The notes under the pieces: generated by a model
Told to the model about the DNA's origin: nothing
What the model saw: only the letters and a program-made list of their open reading frames with translations
Databases searched by the model: none
In this document: piece after piece, positions 30,197 to 41,983 of the stretch
Layout of the letters: every line of letters starts with the position of its first letter
How positions within the stretch are numbered: the stretch's first letter is position 1
Assembly (NCBI GenBank): GCA_001579985.1
Contig: LRSR01004061.1
Span: 1 to 43,338 of the forward strand
Length of the DNA: 43,338 nucleotides
Source of the DNA: Hypsibius dujardini
Lineage: Eukaryota > Tardigrada > Eutardigrada > Parachela > Hypsibiidae
Direction of reading: 5' to 3'
Translations under genes and position numbers: made by a program

Positions 30197-32315
30197 CCAG
30201 ACAGACAGACAGACAGACAGACAACCAGACAAATATACCATCCAATATGGAGTTCCCACAAAGCTGTTGGCAGGGCAAGCAAACGCCGCTGAGCCAAAAT
30301 CGGCCAATTTAACACCGCCATAATCCGTCAATAAAATATTGCCCGCCTTCACGTCGCGATGGATCTTCCCCAGGGAATGGAGGTAGGCCAGCCCGAGCAG
30401 CGATCCCTGGCAGATGGCCGCAATCTCATCCTCCTTCAGCGGTTTTTTGTGCACCTCGATGATGTCCGCGGCCGAGCCGAGGCAGTACTCCATGACCAGC
30501 CATGCGGTGTGCTCTTTGATGAAACAGGCTTTGTACTCGATTGTGTTGGGATGTTTGACAATGTGCAGGAATTTCACTTCTTTCACTATATCCTGCCACT
30601 TCTGCAAAAGAAATGTGTCAGCTTAGATCAGGTTTCTCCAGTTTCTCTCTCTCTCTCTCTCTCTCTGTCTTGGTGCTTGAGAGATGCGGGAAGCAAAAAT
30701 CGCTGACGAGAGCAGGATGCAAGGCACAGTGAAAGTGCGGAAGGAAGAGAAAGAGACAGAGCAACGAACCTCCGCGGCCTGCTTTCCAATGTATGACATC
30801 TTCTTGATGGCCACCACTTCCCGTGTGACTGCATTTTTGGCCTGCAAAACAAGGATAAATAATCCAAATCACACTAAAATATTGCCTTTAAAATAATGCA
30901 CATCTCAAAATATAAAAAACAATCGCTCAAAGTAATATGACAAATTTTAGGTTACTAGGAAATAGCGCTAATCAAGTAATCGATCGATTAGGTATGTCGA
31001 ACTAGTACGATAATCACTACCGTACGATGGTCCAAAAACGACGAATAGTAATCGGGCAATATATCGTCATAAGACTACGAAACAGTTATTTGAAATGCTC
31101 AAATTTAAGAATCGGTAAAATTAATTCTCGAAAAATGATAACAAAATTTACACGTGTAGCAGTTCACAATAGAGCGCCCTAGGTCTCAAGTCATTTAGGG
31201 GTCTATTTAACGATGGAAGTTCAATTTAACGTCATCGATAAAAATAAACAGACAGACAGACAAACAAACAGACAAGCAGGCAGACAGGCAGACAGGCAGA
31301 CAGGCAGACAAGCAGGCAGACAAACAAACAGACAGGCAGACAGGCAGGCAGGCAGACAGACAGACAGACAGACAGGCAAGCAGACAGACAGACACGCAGA
31401 CCAAGGCAGAAAGACAGACAGATACCTGACATTAAAATAAGACTTCTAATATTTAATGGTAAATAATAATGACGGATGTTTAACTTTAACGTTGAAGTTA
31501 AGTGTGGAGTTTAATTTTAAAGATGGGTTTCATCACTAAATAGCATTTAATAATGAACCAGGTTTACCTTTGATGTTAACGCTAAATAAAGGGTTTAAAA
31601 TTAAAGATCAATTTCACCATCAAATGAAAAGGGGCTTATTATTAACGTTATTGACGTTAAACTTAACCTGTAACGTTAAACAAAAACGCTTCTGAGACCA
31701 ATGGCGCTTCATAATATACCTCCCATGGCAATTTCCTACCGATGATCGCGTTTTGTCTGAGTCTGATGACTGATCAATTAATCGAGACACTTCTCAACGT
31801 ATCGTACCGTATCGCATGCATTATAGCCTCAAGTTGAGCAGCGCTCAAAATCGATCAAGGACAACAACAATCAATGCGATCAAATAGAGCTACTGTATCC
31901 CGAATGACAAGTGAATAGATCAATCAACCAGCATAAGCCTGCATCGATTACTAAAGGAAATCAAACACAAATCAGCCAATCAAGCACATGAAACCGCATG
32001 CGATCAAATAGAGCTACTGTACCCCGAATGACAAGTGAATAGATCAATCAACCAGCATAAGCCTGCATCGATTACTCCAGGAAATCAAACACAAATCAGC
32101 CAATCAAGCACATGAAACCGCTTTCAAAGTCAATATCGGAAAGTAACAATTCCACGATTTTTGAATGCGGCAGCCCCACTTACATAATACACCGCTCCGA
32201 AGCTTCCATGGCCGATTTCACGCAAGTCCACAAACAGCCGTTCCGGGTCCTCCTTATTAAAAAGATGGACAACGTCGGGATCCTTTAAATCACCAGGTTT
32301 GGCCGCCACGGGCAT
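25985..32315 (-). CDS. TAOK: TAO kinase (STE20 family, GCK-VIII), 15 exons
   Basis: MAP3K-level kinase of the p38/JNK and Hippo pathways. Exons in gene order: 32315-32184, 30841-30770, 30601-30239, 30008-29921, 29815-29722, 29615-29357, 29022-28858, 28752-28627, 28515-28465, 28400-28137, 27871-27668, 27238-26999, 26930-26718, 26564-26382, 26248-25985. Phases close and give 905 aa (human TAOK3 898, TAOK1 1001). N-terminus: [17 protein letters not shown]; glycine loop [14 protein letters not shown] Lys57; HRDVKAGN Asp151; DFG Asp169, at the same positions as in human TAOK1; then [12 protein letters not shown]. After [13 protein letters not shown] comes a short Ser-rich linker, then [14 protein letters not shown] and a long Glu/Lys/Gln coiled coil with [32 protein letters not shown] and [11 protein letters not shown]. 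The exon 7 acceptor (29023) is chosen by phase and is the least sure junction. A minus-strand 3' splice site near 32399 precedes the ATG. Confidence 0.95.
26592..26685 (-). repeat. Five-copy 19-bp tandem repeat in TAOK intron 13
   Basis: Units GAGAAAATGG(T)TTCTGCG(C/T) start at 26592, 26611, 26630, 26649 and 26668; the last is one base short. The array fills most of the 153-base intron 26565-26717. The motif differs from the 19-bp array in the first kinase gene. Confidence 0.9.
27440..27642 (-). repeat. (TCTG)n microsatellite, TAOK intron 11
   Basis: CAGA units on the plus strand, that is TCTG in the TAOK transcript, with CCGA interruptions. It lies inside intron 27239-27667. Confidence 0.95.
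29111..29335 (+). repeat. (ACTG)n then TCTG repeat, TAOK intron 6
   Basis: Pure ACTG tetramers (about 29112-29165) grade into TGTCTGAC and then degenerate TCTG-like units. Here TCTG is on the plus strand, antisense to TAOK, the one clear exception to the sense orientation of intronic TCTG arrays. Intron 29023-29356. Confidence 0.9.
30159..30231 (-). repeat. (TCTG)n array next to the TAOK intron 3 donor
   Basis: CAGA units on the plus strand, TCTG in transcript sense, with GGTTG interruptions. The array starts within about 8 bases of the 5' splice site (donor at 30238-30237), so the kinase exon 3 ORF runs straight into it. Confidence 0.95.
31195..31690 (-). repeat. TCTG array and degenerate TTTAACGTTAA repeats, TAOK intron 1
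   Basis: 31247-31420 is a CAGA/CAGG array (TCTG and CCTG in transcript sense). It is flanked by AT-rich sequence with repeated TAACGTTAA-like and TTTAA(C/A)GATG-like words up to about 31690. No coding sequence is present. Confidence 0.75.
31875..32121. repeat. 124-bp tandem duplication in TAOK intron 1
   Basis: Sequence beginning TGCGATCAAATAGAGC at 31875 is repeated from 31999, period 124, with only a few substitutions. The second copy ends about 60 bases before the exon 1 donor. Confidence 0.9.
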
Positions 32316-32642
32316 AATTTCTCATAGATCATAATAATCCACCCGAAAAACACGAAGCTCCAATCCTCCAACAACAGCTACCGGTGAAAGCTCGCAATCT
32401 GGAAGAACAAATGACAAATGGAATGGAATATGCGAAAAAAAGGGCAGTAAGCGTAACGAGGAGGAGAGAGAAAGGGCTTCCTCAGTGTTTTAACTTTTAA
32501 GGCCATAGGGGGGGAAAAAGTAGTCGTCGTCGGCTGGCTCTGTCGTTTGTTTGCACAAGCGGCATTACAGAATCACAGCACTTGGCCATTCATCACACAA
32601 CACCAACCAACCACATAGAAACAAACTGGCCTGCGCAGTGCG

Positions 32643-32764
32643 CATACACACGTGTGGCCGTAACGCTGACCTGACCGAATTAGAGCCAGTTAGCCGTCTA
32701 GACGCGCAACTGCCAAAGCGGCTCGAATTTGGTTGGTCAGCATTAAGGCCATGTGTGTACACAC
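32643..32764. mobile_element. Foldback MITE related to family A, divergent
   Basis: The left arm CACACGTGTGGCCGTAACGC...GACCGAATTAGAGCC pairs with the right arm GGCTCGAATTTGGTTGG...AAGGCCATGTGTGTAC. Ends and the TGACCGAATTA core resemble family A, but the rest differs, so this may be a sister subfamily. It lies about 330 bases upstream of the TAOK ATG. Confidence 0.6.
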
Positions 32765-33672
32765 ACAAATCGATTACAGCAAACCAGCTCGAGGGCAACG
32801 CTGACGACGTCGTTGGAGAGAAATCTACTTTCCACCGAGATATACAGAGGCTCACAAATAGTGTTGATGACACATACAGTAGACACGCCATGCGGGTCGG
32901 CGTTTGCACTGCAATGCACTTTAGTAATCAAAAAGGACAGAAAAGATGTGTAAGAAGCTCAAATAGATAAGATAGTAGAGGCCAGATGATTTTAATAATA
33001 TAATATGATGTTAATAATATTTTGGTCAAGCTCTGCTGCTACGGCGGTCATTGATTGACTGTTCAGTTTTCGTGGCAAACTGCTCGGAATATTGATGACC
33101 TATGCACTGACCGATTGATTGCATGACGGATTAACTACGTTTGAACTTATAGTGTTAAAAAAGCCACCGGAAAGAGTGCACATACTATGGATCAATTATC
33201 CTTGACAAAAGTTACAGTCTGATCGGGCGATAGATGGCGCTACGTTCTTGCATGGGTGGGTGGCATGGGCAGGGCGCGATCAGCGGAGGGAACCCAACAC
33301 AGGTCCAGTTACTAACTGAACTTGCCGGCCCTAGTTAATCTTTCCCAGTTCCTCGATTGCCTGCCAGATGATATGCTTTTCCCCAATCCAGACTGAGAGT
33401 TGCAATGCAATAACGTGGTGTGACCACACAACCACTCCACCCCCAAACCGAGAACGAACGCGATCAATAAAAACACTGAGCTGACGTAGTGTTCGTAATC
33501 AAATGACTTTTGCGTCTCGCTAAACGACCTTAATTTATTTTTTCAGCAAGATTGATTACCCTGCGGAAAAGCGGTTACTTGTACGTCTCTTGCAAACCAA
33601 TGGGAAGTTTTGTGGCAACCGGGAAGTTGTACAAGGCCATAGATGTTGTTCATCTTTCTATCACATATTTGT

Positions 33673-33721
33673 ACGTCTGTCTGTATGTCTGTCTGTCTGT
33701 CTAACTGTCTGCCTCTCTAAC

Positions 33722-33808
<87 letters not shown>

Positions 33809-33880
33809 TGTTTGTCTGTCTGTTTGTCTGTCTGTCTATTTGTCTGTCTGTCTGTGCCCGTTTGCTGTCTGTTTGTTGTC
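33673..33880 (+). repeat. (TCTG)n microsatellite, intergenic
   Basis: Long pure TCTG run between about 33720 and 33810 with degenerate edges. It lies upstream of TAOK on the opposite strand. Confidence 0.95.
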
Positions 33881-35284
33881 TGATTGCAATGTAGCAGGAC
33901 GTCGTCACATCTCAGTAGATGTCACATCAACAATATTACGGGAAGCTGTAAAAGATGCAACGGACAAGACAACGTGGACAGATAAAAGGATTGAGATCGA
34001 TGGACGAAACCATGTGAAATAGTTGTGAGACATGTAATTTTAATTCTTTTGTTACAGCCCCTAAGATCTCTCTACAGACCATCTGCTATTTTTCTTGTCA
34101 GCTCTCGATGACACAACCGCCAAATATTTTCACAAATTCATAAACCAGATATTCTCGACAGGGTGGTTCCCGATCATCTAGTCCATATTTGTGCGGACTT
34201 GGTGCGGTCCCCGGTCAGCTCGCTCATTAATCAACCTATTTTGTCGCATTTTCTTCAAGTCGTGTAAACAGGCGATTTATGTCGGGCGCTTCAAAATCGG
34301 ACTCAATAGAAAAGTCGCGACAGCAGTCAGACATATATCAAGCGACGCCTCATCGATACCAGTTGACCGGATGAATAATCAACAGTGACGTCCATGCTTA
34401 TCACTTCGCAGCCTAATGAAAAACTTTTCTTGCTGACCAGCTTCGCCCAAGATTATTTGCGCCAAACATCATTCACAAACACTAGAACATTCAACGAAAA
34501 AGTCTTCCTCTATCGCGTGGAATAAATTTATGCAAGTATTTCGGCCACTATTACTTATGATTGGTCTGTCTGGATGCATATGAACATTGGGTCACTTTGA
34601 TGATGATCACCAGATTCTTAATGGTAACTGCAATGTCTGACTCCTTTTGTTAACCATGTCTCCATGTCTGTTTATCTCTATACATCTGCATGTCTTGCCT
34701 GCCTGCCTTGGTCCGTGCCTACTCCCAGTACCTCAGGTTGTCTTCGTATCGACCGGACATCGAACCACACCTTAATGTTTCTACACACTGCCGGTGTGTG
34801 TGACTTCTTGAATCTCCTTGATCTGCAGTGCTGCAACTCGATAGGCATTTTCACCACACGGAGGAAAGTTTCAATCAGGCATAACGGCATATTTAAGACC
34901 GGCGCAGTAATCTTGATCCGGCTTCCTTTTGGGTCGGCATTATCGAATGCTAGCTACTAACCCACCCACACATACTAGTGCTCATGTGGCAGCAGAGAGA
35001 GAGCACCATGGAAAAGCCATCAAAGGGAAAGCTTTTAACAGCTCCCCTGGAAATCCAGATAACAAGCCCATAATTTCGACTGCCGAACTGGAATATCGTT
35101 TTCTCCCGCTATCGATTCGCAACTGAAATTCCGGTGTGCGTCCGCGCGGCGGGATGAACGATGAAGTGTGGTACAAAGTCTTGTATGCAACATCTGGCCT
35201 ACTTTTCGCACGTTCCGTTTTAAAACACACACAGCAAGGGTTTTAGCTGTAAAATTTAATCTCCGTCTTCTATTTGTTTGTTCA

Positions 35285-35285
<1 letters not shown>

Positions 35286-35353
<68 letters not shown>
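35286..35353 (+). repeat. (TCTG)n microsatellite, intergenic
   Basis: About 17 uninterrupted TCTG units, the purest array in the window. Confidence 0.95.
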
Positions 35354-36388
35354 CCTACAGAGCTCCTACAGAACTGTGATCATGAGCGACAATAAAAAGC
35401 AAAAGGAAAACAGCAATCCCTACTGAAATGGCATTCGTACGTAAAACCAACCAGCAAACTTACCTTTCCATTTTAACGAGTCCCGATGAAAACGTTATGC
35501 ATAATGAACGTCACAAACGCCGAAAAACAAAACAAAATCTCCGTCAGTAGATAGAGAAATCACCGTTCCTGTGTTCCCTTCTGATCCGTCTTGACAAGTC
35601 GTCTCGTGACTTGACTTCTCACTTCAAAACCGTCAGAATCCAGGCGGTTTTGACGACGTAAACATGATTACACACTTTTCAAGCCGGAGAATCCTTCAGC
35701 GTCTTCGGTCTGTCGATCCGTTGTATGTTTACTGCCACCCGACTCAAAACTGCTCTACGGCCAGCAGCATATCGTTATTGGACTGAATAATTACAAACAT
35801 GTGGCAGTCTCAGCGCAGGGACGAGGACTGCTGAGGCAATCATGCAGATAGCAAGTACCCACCACCAGTACTCGCCACTCTAATAGTTGTGTGGCGATGA
35901 TGGACAGACAGGGTCACTCTCTCGCTTTCTGTCTGCCTCTCTGTTCGCTGTCTCATTTTCACCAAAATTTATGCTCATCCGTGTCGGTCCCGCCCACACC
36001 AGAAAGAGAGACCAACAAAGTGAGAGGGAAGAGAGAGCGAGAGCGAAAGTTCCACATCCTGCCCACAAATCGTGACTGACACTCAAAATTGCACCACGCC
36101 ACGCCCGCGTCTCGCCACCGACGCTGTCCGGCGTTTAGCTAGTGTTAGTATCGTAGTAGTACTAGTAACACTTCCGTTAATGGGCAGCGCCACCTAGCGA
36201 TAACAAGAGCGAGCAGAATGATCCTTGATAAGAAACCACTGCATTTGCGCCTCTATGATTTCGTAGTTGATACTTCTTAAGACGAAATCAAAAAATTGAA
36301 CAAAATTAACTCGAAATGTAAGACTGGCGGTATAATAAAGATTAGAAGATAACATGACTGTGCACTGCATTGGTGTGCGTGATCTACA

Positions 36389-37218
36389 TTAACTTAACAC
36401 AGGCTCTTTCAAATCCGGTTGGCGAACACGGGATTCTTTCTTTTCATTTTTTACAAAGTTTTGAAGCATTGTCATGACATCTGATTGAAAATCTTCTGGA
36501 GGCGGTCGCACACCTGCAAATCAAGAACCTGTCATTCACAGTTTCACGCGACCTCGTTCGTTCGCAATAAAGTACGTAAGTGCTGATCAATCAATCAACC
36601 AACCAAATTCACTACAGAAATCCAGCAAATTTGCTTTAGTTCTTCCGTTCAGCTAAATATTGCGCACAATATACCTGATATCCAGTAGTAAATGTCCCAA
36701 TCGTTTGTCGGTAAGTTGATTAACGTGTCATAGGTATCGAGCTGTTTATCGTCCAGTTCGGCAAGAAAACGATCCGCGAAGGAACTGACAACAAAACCAA
36801 AATCAAAAATTACTAGCAACTAAGCATGGATTGATTGATTATCTCCACTCACTTCATAGCTTGTGACGCTTGCCTCGATTGATTGATTAACAGTAAACAC
36901 TCGGTCTGTTTTAAACTGCACGTACCTGAGCAGCAGTCCGTTCTCCAACATGCCTCGTTTTCTGCTTTGAAACAGCAGACGCGCACGCTTAACCTCCGTC
37001 GGTTCGCCTTCTCGAGCGCGATACTCCGGGATGGGAGGCTGCTCGGCGTATAAAGCGTCAATCTGCTGGGCGATGGTTGGCAAGGGTCCACCACTTTTCA
37101 CGCTAGAATTCCGTACTGCGGATGAGCCGAATGCACGCCAGGAAGGGCCTGCAAATTTCCCTCCATATAACTGACAGCTGCGCGAGGCAAAGCGTAAACA
37201 GAGACCAGAAATCGTCAT
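36389..37218 (-). CDS. SDHAF2: Succinate dehydrogenase assembly factor 2 (SDH5), 3 exons
   Basis: Mitochondrial matrix protein that promotes covalent FAD attachment to the SDHA flavoprotein of complex II. Exons 37218-36926, 36784-36675 and 36513-36389; phases close and give 175 aa (human 166). Family core: RARLLFQSRKRGMLENGLLLSSFA, split by intron 1 after LLL plus two bases, then DDKQLDTYDTLIN, NDWDIYYWISG and a C-terminal VRQPDL. The first 30 or so residues are rich in Arg, Ser and Gly and lack acids, as expected of a matrix-targeting presequence. The ATG at 37218 is preferred because it starts that presequence; an upstream in-frame extension exists but is not presequence-like. Divergent from PSMD1. 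Confidence 0.95.
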
Positions 37219-38460
37219 TTTTTGAACGGCAAAGAAATGGGGAAAGGGAATTCTTGCAGCGAGGGGTCCAGATTGAGTTGAGGGGTGGGCGTTGCCTATA
37301 AAGAGGCGGGGATTATGAAAAAATGCTGATATGAGGAAATGAAGTACAAAACACATTTCTGTCATCGATGCTTCCTCGCACGGTTCGGCGAGCAATTGGT
37401 GAGTACAAACATGAGGAGAGTGCCTAATGATGTCGTTGTATTTCTACTGCAGAAAGTTCGAATGGCGACCCAAATGAATGATCCAAGTGAAAGTTTGCTG
37501 ACACATCGCGGAAAGAAGTGTTTTAATTTTTAAGCCTTTTTTTCGTTCGTTCTTCGTTGAATCTGACTTACAAAAACAAATCCTTCTTAGACAGCACAGT
37601 TTTCGGATTTTGGTACGTAAGTTTTATGGGTAGTGATCAACTAAATTAGCAGGTCGGAAGTTTGAATTGAGTCCAGCAACGAATTATTTTGCCTTAAGTT
37701 CCATTTTAATTTTCGTATTGTAGGTTGAATTTGAGTCGACCCTTTCGGAAAGGATTGCATTTACAGTTGAAAAGTAAGTTTATTATCGTGTCGGTTACGT
37801 GGATACCGAGCAAGTGGCTTTGAGAAAAAACGGCCAAGTTAGTCGATTTACCGTCATTGTTTTACCTGCTTTGTCGATTGGTTGCTTGATTGGTTGCTCG
37901 ATTGGTTGCTCGATTGGTTGCTTGAGTGATCGCTCGATTGGTTGCTTGAGTGATCGCTCGATTGGTTGCTTGATTGGTTGAGGACTCACTCTAGTTCTGC
38001 AGTTCTTTCTTCATTTTTGCGGTTCTGAATAAATTTTATATCTTTATCCGGTCCAATGTTTTTGTGCTTGATGTCTATAATGAACACCTGGTGATACAAT
38101 CTTGGATATATCTGCACTTTTTAGTAGTTCATAAGTTTTTGTGGCCTCACGATTCGAAGTCGCAAGCTGAAAGTGCTTCGTCACGTGCATTTGTGGTTGA
38201 TTATTTGATTGGCTTCTCCTCCACTGCTTTGGAGCTGCTTCTGAAATGTAGTCGGTAGTGCTGCCCTGCTGCGTATCATTTTTTATTGTTACTTTCGCTA
38301 GTGCTTCAACCGTATACATTCGATTTTAGTCTGTAATTTCAGTTGCGGTACACATTTTGATGCAAATATAACAGTAACGCTAATAGTTTTCTTTATTGTG
38401 TAGTGAAAGGCGGATCATTGATTGGTTGATTGCTGTAGTAGTGTTGTGTTTGATTTTCAG
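37219..38460. promoter_or_regulatory. Divergent intergenic region SDHAF2 / PSMD1
   Basis: 1.2 kb between divergent genes, presumably with both promoters. It ends in GATTTTCAG at 38460, a 3' splice site 12 bases before the PSMD1 ATG. It contains an ATTGGTTGCT(C/T)G tandem repeat at 37875-37980. No ORF with a recognisable domain is present. Confidence 0.45.
37875..37980. repeat. 12-bp tandem repeat GATTGGTTGCTC
   Basis: About nine units of GATTGGTTGCT(C/T), two of them changed to GAGTGATCGCTC, between SDHAF2 and PSMD1. Confidence 0.85.
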
Positions 38461-38472
38461 AGTCCTCCAAAA

Positions 38473-41400
38473 ATGCCGCTCACGACTGCGACCGGCATTT
38501 TGGCCATGTTGGAGGAGAAGGACCCCAAGCTCAAGGGATACGCATTGAAGTGTATGAACCGCTTGATGGATGAGTACTGGCCGGAATTCGCCGAGTCTGA
38601 GTTCATCCGCAAAGTGGAGATCTTCCACGAATCGAACGTCTATCCGGCGGAAGAACGCCAGTTGGCCGCGCTGGTGGCCGCCAAGATCTACTACAACCTC
38701 AACTCGATGGATCAGGCGCTGCATTGCGCGCTGGGCGCCGGGAGTGTATTGGACCTGAGTGAGCGGAGTGAGTTCGTTCGGACGATGCTGTCCTACTGCA
38801 TCGATATGTACGTCAAGCAGCGGCAGGAGAGTACGGAGAAGAAGCAGGGCGACGGACCGGTCAGTGATCCGCGGCTAGAGAAGTTGGTAAATCGACTGAT
38901 CCAGCAGTGCTTTGAACATCATCAATACAAGCAAGCCATGGGTAGGTGCCATTGAAGAACCATCGGCCGTTTCAAGAGACTAAATTTTACTGCGCGAAAA
39001 AAAATTGTGTTTTTTACTTCCGACATAAAAATAATAATTTCGTCTAGTAAGTTTCATGTTTGATCTGTTTGTTGGCTGAACATATCCCTTTCGTTGTCTC
39101 ATACTTTTTAAGACTGGGAGAGTATATATATTTTTTATTTAGGCCTTGGCATTGAAGCACGTCGTTTGGATGTGTTCGAAAAGGCCATCACCGAATCAGG
39201 CGACCAGCGCAACATGCTCGGCTACGGCATGCGTGTCGCCATGGCCCTCGTCCAGCAACGCCAGTTCCGCACCGATGTCTTCTCCAAGCTGGTCAGCCTC
39301 TATGTCAACATCCAACCGCCAGACTACATCAACATGGTTCAGTGCCTGATCTTCATGGAGCGGCCCACCGAGGTGGCCGAGGTTCTCGCTCGCCTGCTGG
39401 AGAAGTCTGATGAGCAGCGCTTGATGGCTTACCAGCTGGCTTTTGACTTGTACGAAAACGGCACGCAGCAGTTCCTTCATACGGTCCGTGCAGCACTGCG
39501 AGAAAAGACAACCGGCGCCGTCAGCGCTGCCAAAGAGGCGGGCGATAAGCTGGACACCATTCTCAGCGGCCAGTTAGCGATTCAGCTGCATCTTCAGTTT
39601 TTGATCCGGAATAATAAGGCCGATTTGATGATTCTGAAGCAAGTGAAGGATGTCATCAGGAATTCCGTCAGTCATAATGCGACGATTATTGCTAACGCTT
39701 TCATGCACTGCGGAACGACTTCGGATACCTTTCTACGGTATGATTTCTGACCTACGCCGATATTTTTTCGATCCTGCCATTGTCTCGTGTTTCACTTTTG
39801 TTCTTTTTGTCATGTAGAGATAACCTGGAATGGCTGGGACGAGCGACCAACTGGGCCAAGTTCTCCGCAACCGCTAGCCTCGGGGTTATCCATCATGGCC
39901 ACGAGAAGGACCCCCTTAAACTCATGTCCACCTACCTGCCCAAAGATGGAACCCCCGGCACGTACGCGGAAGGTGGTGGATTGTATGCTCTCGGGTTGAT
40001 TCACGCCAACCACGGCTCGCAATCCATCATCGAGTATCTCCAGGAGCAGCTGACTGCTGCCAACAATGACATCCTAAAGCATGGTGGCTGTCTCGGTCTC
40101 GGCTTGGCGGCCATGTCTACCGGGCGGGATGATATATACGAAGCGTTGAAGGGGATGCTCTTCCAAGATGACGCCATCACCGGGGAAGCTGCCGCGGTGG
40201 CTATGGGACTGGTGATGCTGGGCTCTGCCAACAAGAAGGCTATCGATGATATGGTGCTCTATGCCCATGAGACACAGCACGAAAAGATTCTGCGCGGCCT
40301 GGCGGTTGGCTTGGCCTTGGTCATGTTCGGTCAGTTGGAAGAGGCAGATACGCTTATTCTACAACTCAGTGACGACAAGGACCCTATCATGCGCCGATGT
40401 GCCATGTACACCATCGCCATGGCTTACTGTGGAAGGTAAGGGATTATTTTGCTGCTTTGAGCGGTTTTACAGTTTGGAAGTTCGGAAAAGAATTCTGTGT
40501 AAATTGAATGATTCAGTTTAACGTCGCTTTTTTTACTCTAGCGGAAACAACGAAGCAATTCGACGTCTTCTTCACGTTGCCGTCTCCGACACCGACAACG
40601 ACGTACGTCGCTCAGCGGTCATCGGCATCGGTTTCCTCCTCTTCCGTCATCCCGAACAGTGCCCCAGCGCTGTTGATCTCCTTGCCGAGAGCTACAACCC
40701 ACACGTTCGATATGGCGCGGCGCTGGCGTTGGGCATCGCCTGTGCCGGTACCGGCAGTCGCGAGGCCATCGCCATCCTCGAACCCATGCTGAACGACACA
40801 GTCAACTACGTCCGCCAAGGTAACATCAACCGTAAAAAGACACTTTGGCATATGAATTCAATAAGATTATATCAATCAGATACATTTTTTCGTTGAATTC
40901 GCTACCAAGCAAACGCTTTGGGTTGAATCACTACATGGGTTGAATCAGTCGGGTGGCGGAGGGCGCCACGAGTGTAAATTGTAAAGAACACTCATTCAGC
41001 TTCACACACACCGCCTGCGGCGCCCTCCGCCACCCGACTGATTCAACCCAAAGCGTTTGCCTGGTATGGATTCGATTCATGTCCCTGTTCCTTCCAGCCA
41101 GTTCCATTGTTCTCTTTGTGTCCTTCCAGGCGTCTACATTGCATCCGCCATGATTCTTATGCAACATAACGAGGAGACAGCCCCAAAATCCAAGGAGTTC
41201 CGGGAGAAGTACAAGAAAGCCATCGAGGACAAGCACGAAGACGTCATGGCCAAGTACGGAGCTATCCTGGCGCTGGGCATCATCGACGCCGGCGGTCGCA
41301 ACGTCACCATCTCCGCACAGACACGCACCGGTCACACGTCCCTACCCACCGTGGTGGGACTGTTTGTTTTCACCCAGTTCTGGTACTGGTTCCCGTTCGC

Positions 41401-41983
41401 TCACTTCCTCTCGATGGCTTTCACACCGACCTGCTTGATCGCCCTAAACAAGGACCTGAAGATGCCGAAAATCAACTTCAAGTCCAACGCGGAGCCGAAA
41501 AAGTTTGCTTACCCGCCGCCGGTGGAGGAGAAGCAGAGCAAGACAGTGGAGAAGGTTCAGACGGCCGTCTTGAGCATCACGGCGAAACAGCGTCGCAAGG
41601 ATGAGCTCAAGAAGATGAAGGAGGAGAAGAGTGAGGATAAGATGGAGGTGGAGGAGGCAGCGCCGGAAGCGGTGGCGCCAGCGGTGCCAGTGGTGGAGAA
41701 GATGGACGAGGACGTCGTCAAGGTGGAGGAGCCGCCGAAGGATTATGAAATACTGGTCAATCCGGCGCGTGTTATGAATGCGCAGTTGCGGGTGATGACG
41801 CTCACAGATGATTCCAGCCGGTATCGTCCATTGAAGCCCATTACCACAGGCGGGATCATCATGCTGGCGGATTCGAGCTCGGAGGCTGAGACGATAGTGG
41901 AGAATTTGGCCGCATCTGGGCCGAAGTACGAAGGTGAAGAAGTGGAACCCTCGCCGCCGGAGCCCTTCGAATATGACGAATAG
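38473..41983 (+). CDS. PSMD1: 26S proteasome base subunit Rpn2 / PSMD1, 5 exons
   Basis: Large scaffold of the 19S base, which docks ubiquitin receptors and the lid. Exons 38473-38941, 39143-39737, 39818-40435, 40542-40819 and 41130-41983; phases close and give 937 aa (human 953). Landmarks: [13 protein letters not shown] and [10 protein letters not shown] in the N-terminal helical part; [48 protein letters not shown]. The proteasome/cyclosome repeats follow ([74 protein letters not shown]), then [20 protein letters not shown] and [10 protein letters not shown] charged Lys/Glu region near residues 790-850 and the end PPEPFEYDE match the family. The insert between the N-terminal part and the LHLQFL block is shorter than in human. 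ATTAAA at 42109 is a likely polyadenylation signal. Confidence 0.97.
40903..41066. mobile_element. TA-flanked foldback element in PSMD1 intron 4
   Basis: The left arm 40903-40967 and right arm 41019-41066 are complementary (GCAAACGCTTTGGGTTGAATC, AGTCGGGTGGCGGAGGGCGCC). The only breaks are one mismatch near the tips and a 17-base insertion in the left arm, which is a local copy of the neighbouring GGGTTGAATC. TA sits at both outer ends. It lies inside intron 40820-41129, about 60 bases from the acceptor. Confidence 0.75.

Larger units (their letters stand above)
32316..36388. other. 4-kb gene-free interval between TAOK and SDHAF2
   Basis: Holds the TAOK 5' region (a possible 5' UTR exon 32316-32398 after a minus-strand 3' splice site), a divergent family A-like foldback element, two TCTG arrays (33673-33880, 35286-35353) and otherwise unique sequence. 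Short ORFs here, including 34664-34960 and 35880-36086, show no domain or conserved pattern. Confidence 0.5.

Noticed and set aside
34664-34960. 98-codon ORF upstream of TAOK
   Set aside because: No domain, no codon bias or splice context; probably chance.
35880-36086. Overlapping ORFs on both strands
   Set aside because: Low-complexity CTCTCT/GAGAGA composition explains the open frames; no conserved feature.
36330-36345. AATAAA on the plus strand near SDHAF2
   Set aside because: Wrong strand for SDHAF2 and no plus-strand gene ends nearby.
37219-37395. N-terminal extension of SDHAF2
   Set aside because: In-frame but lacks the basic, acid-free composition of a mitochondrial presequence, which starts cleanly at 37218.
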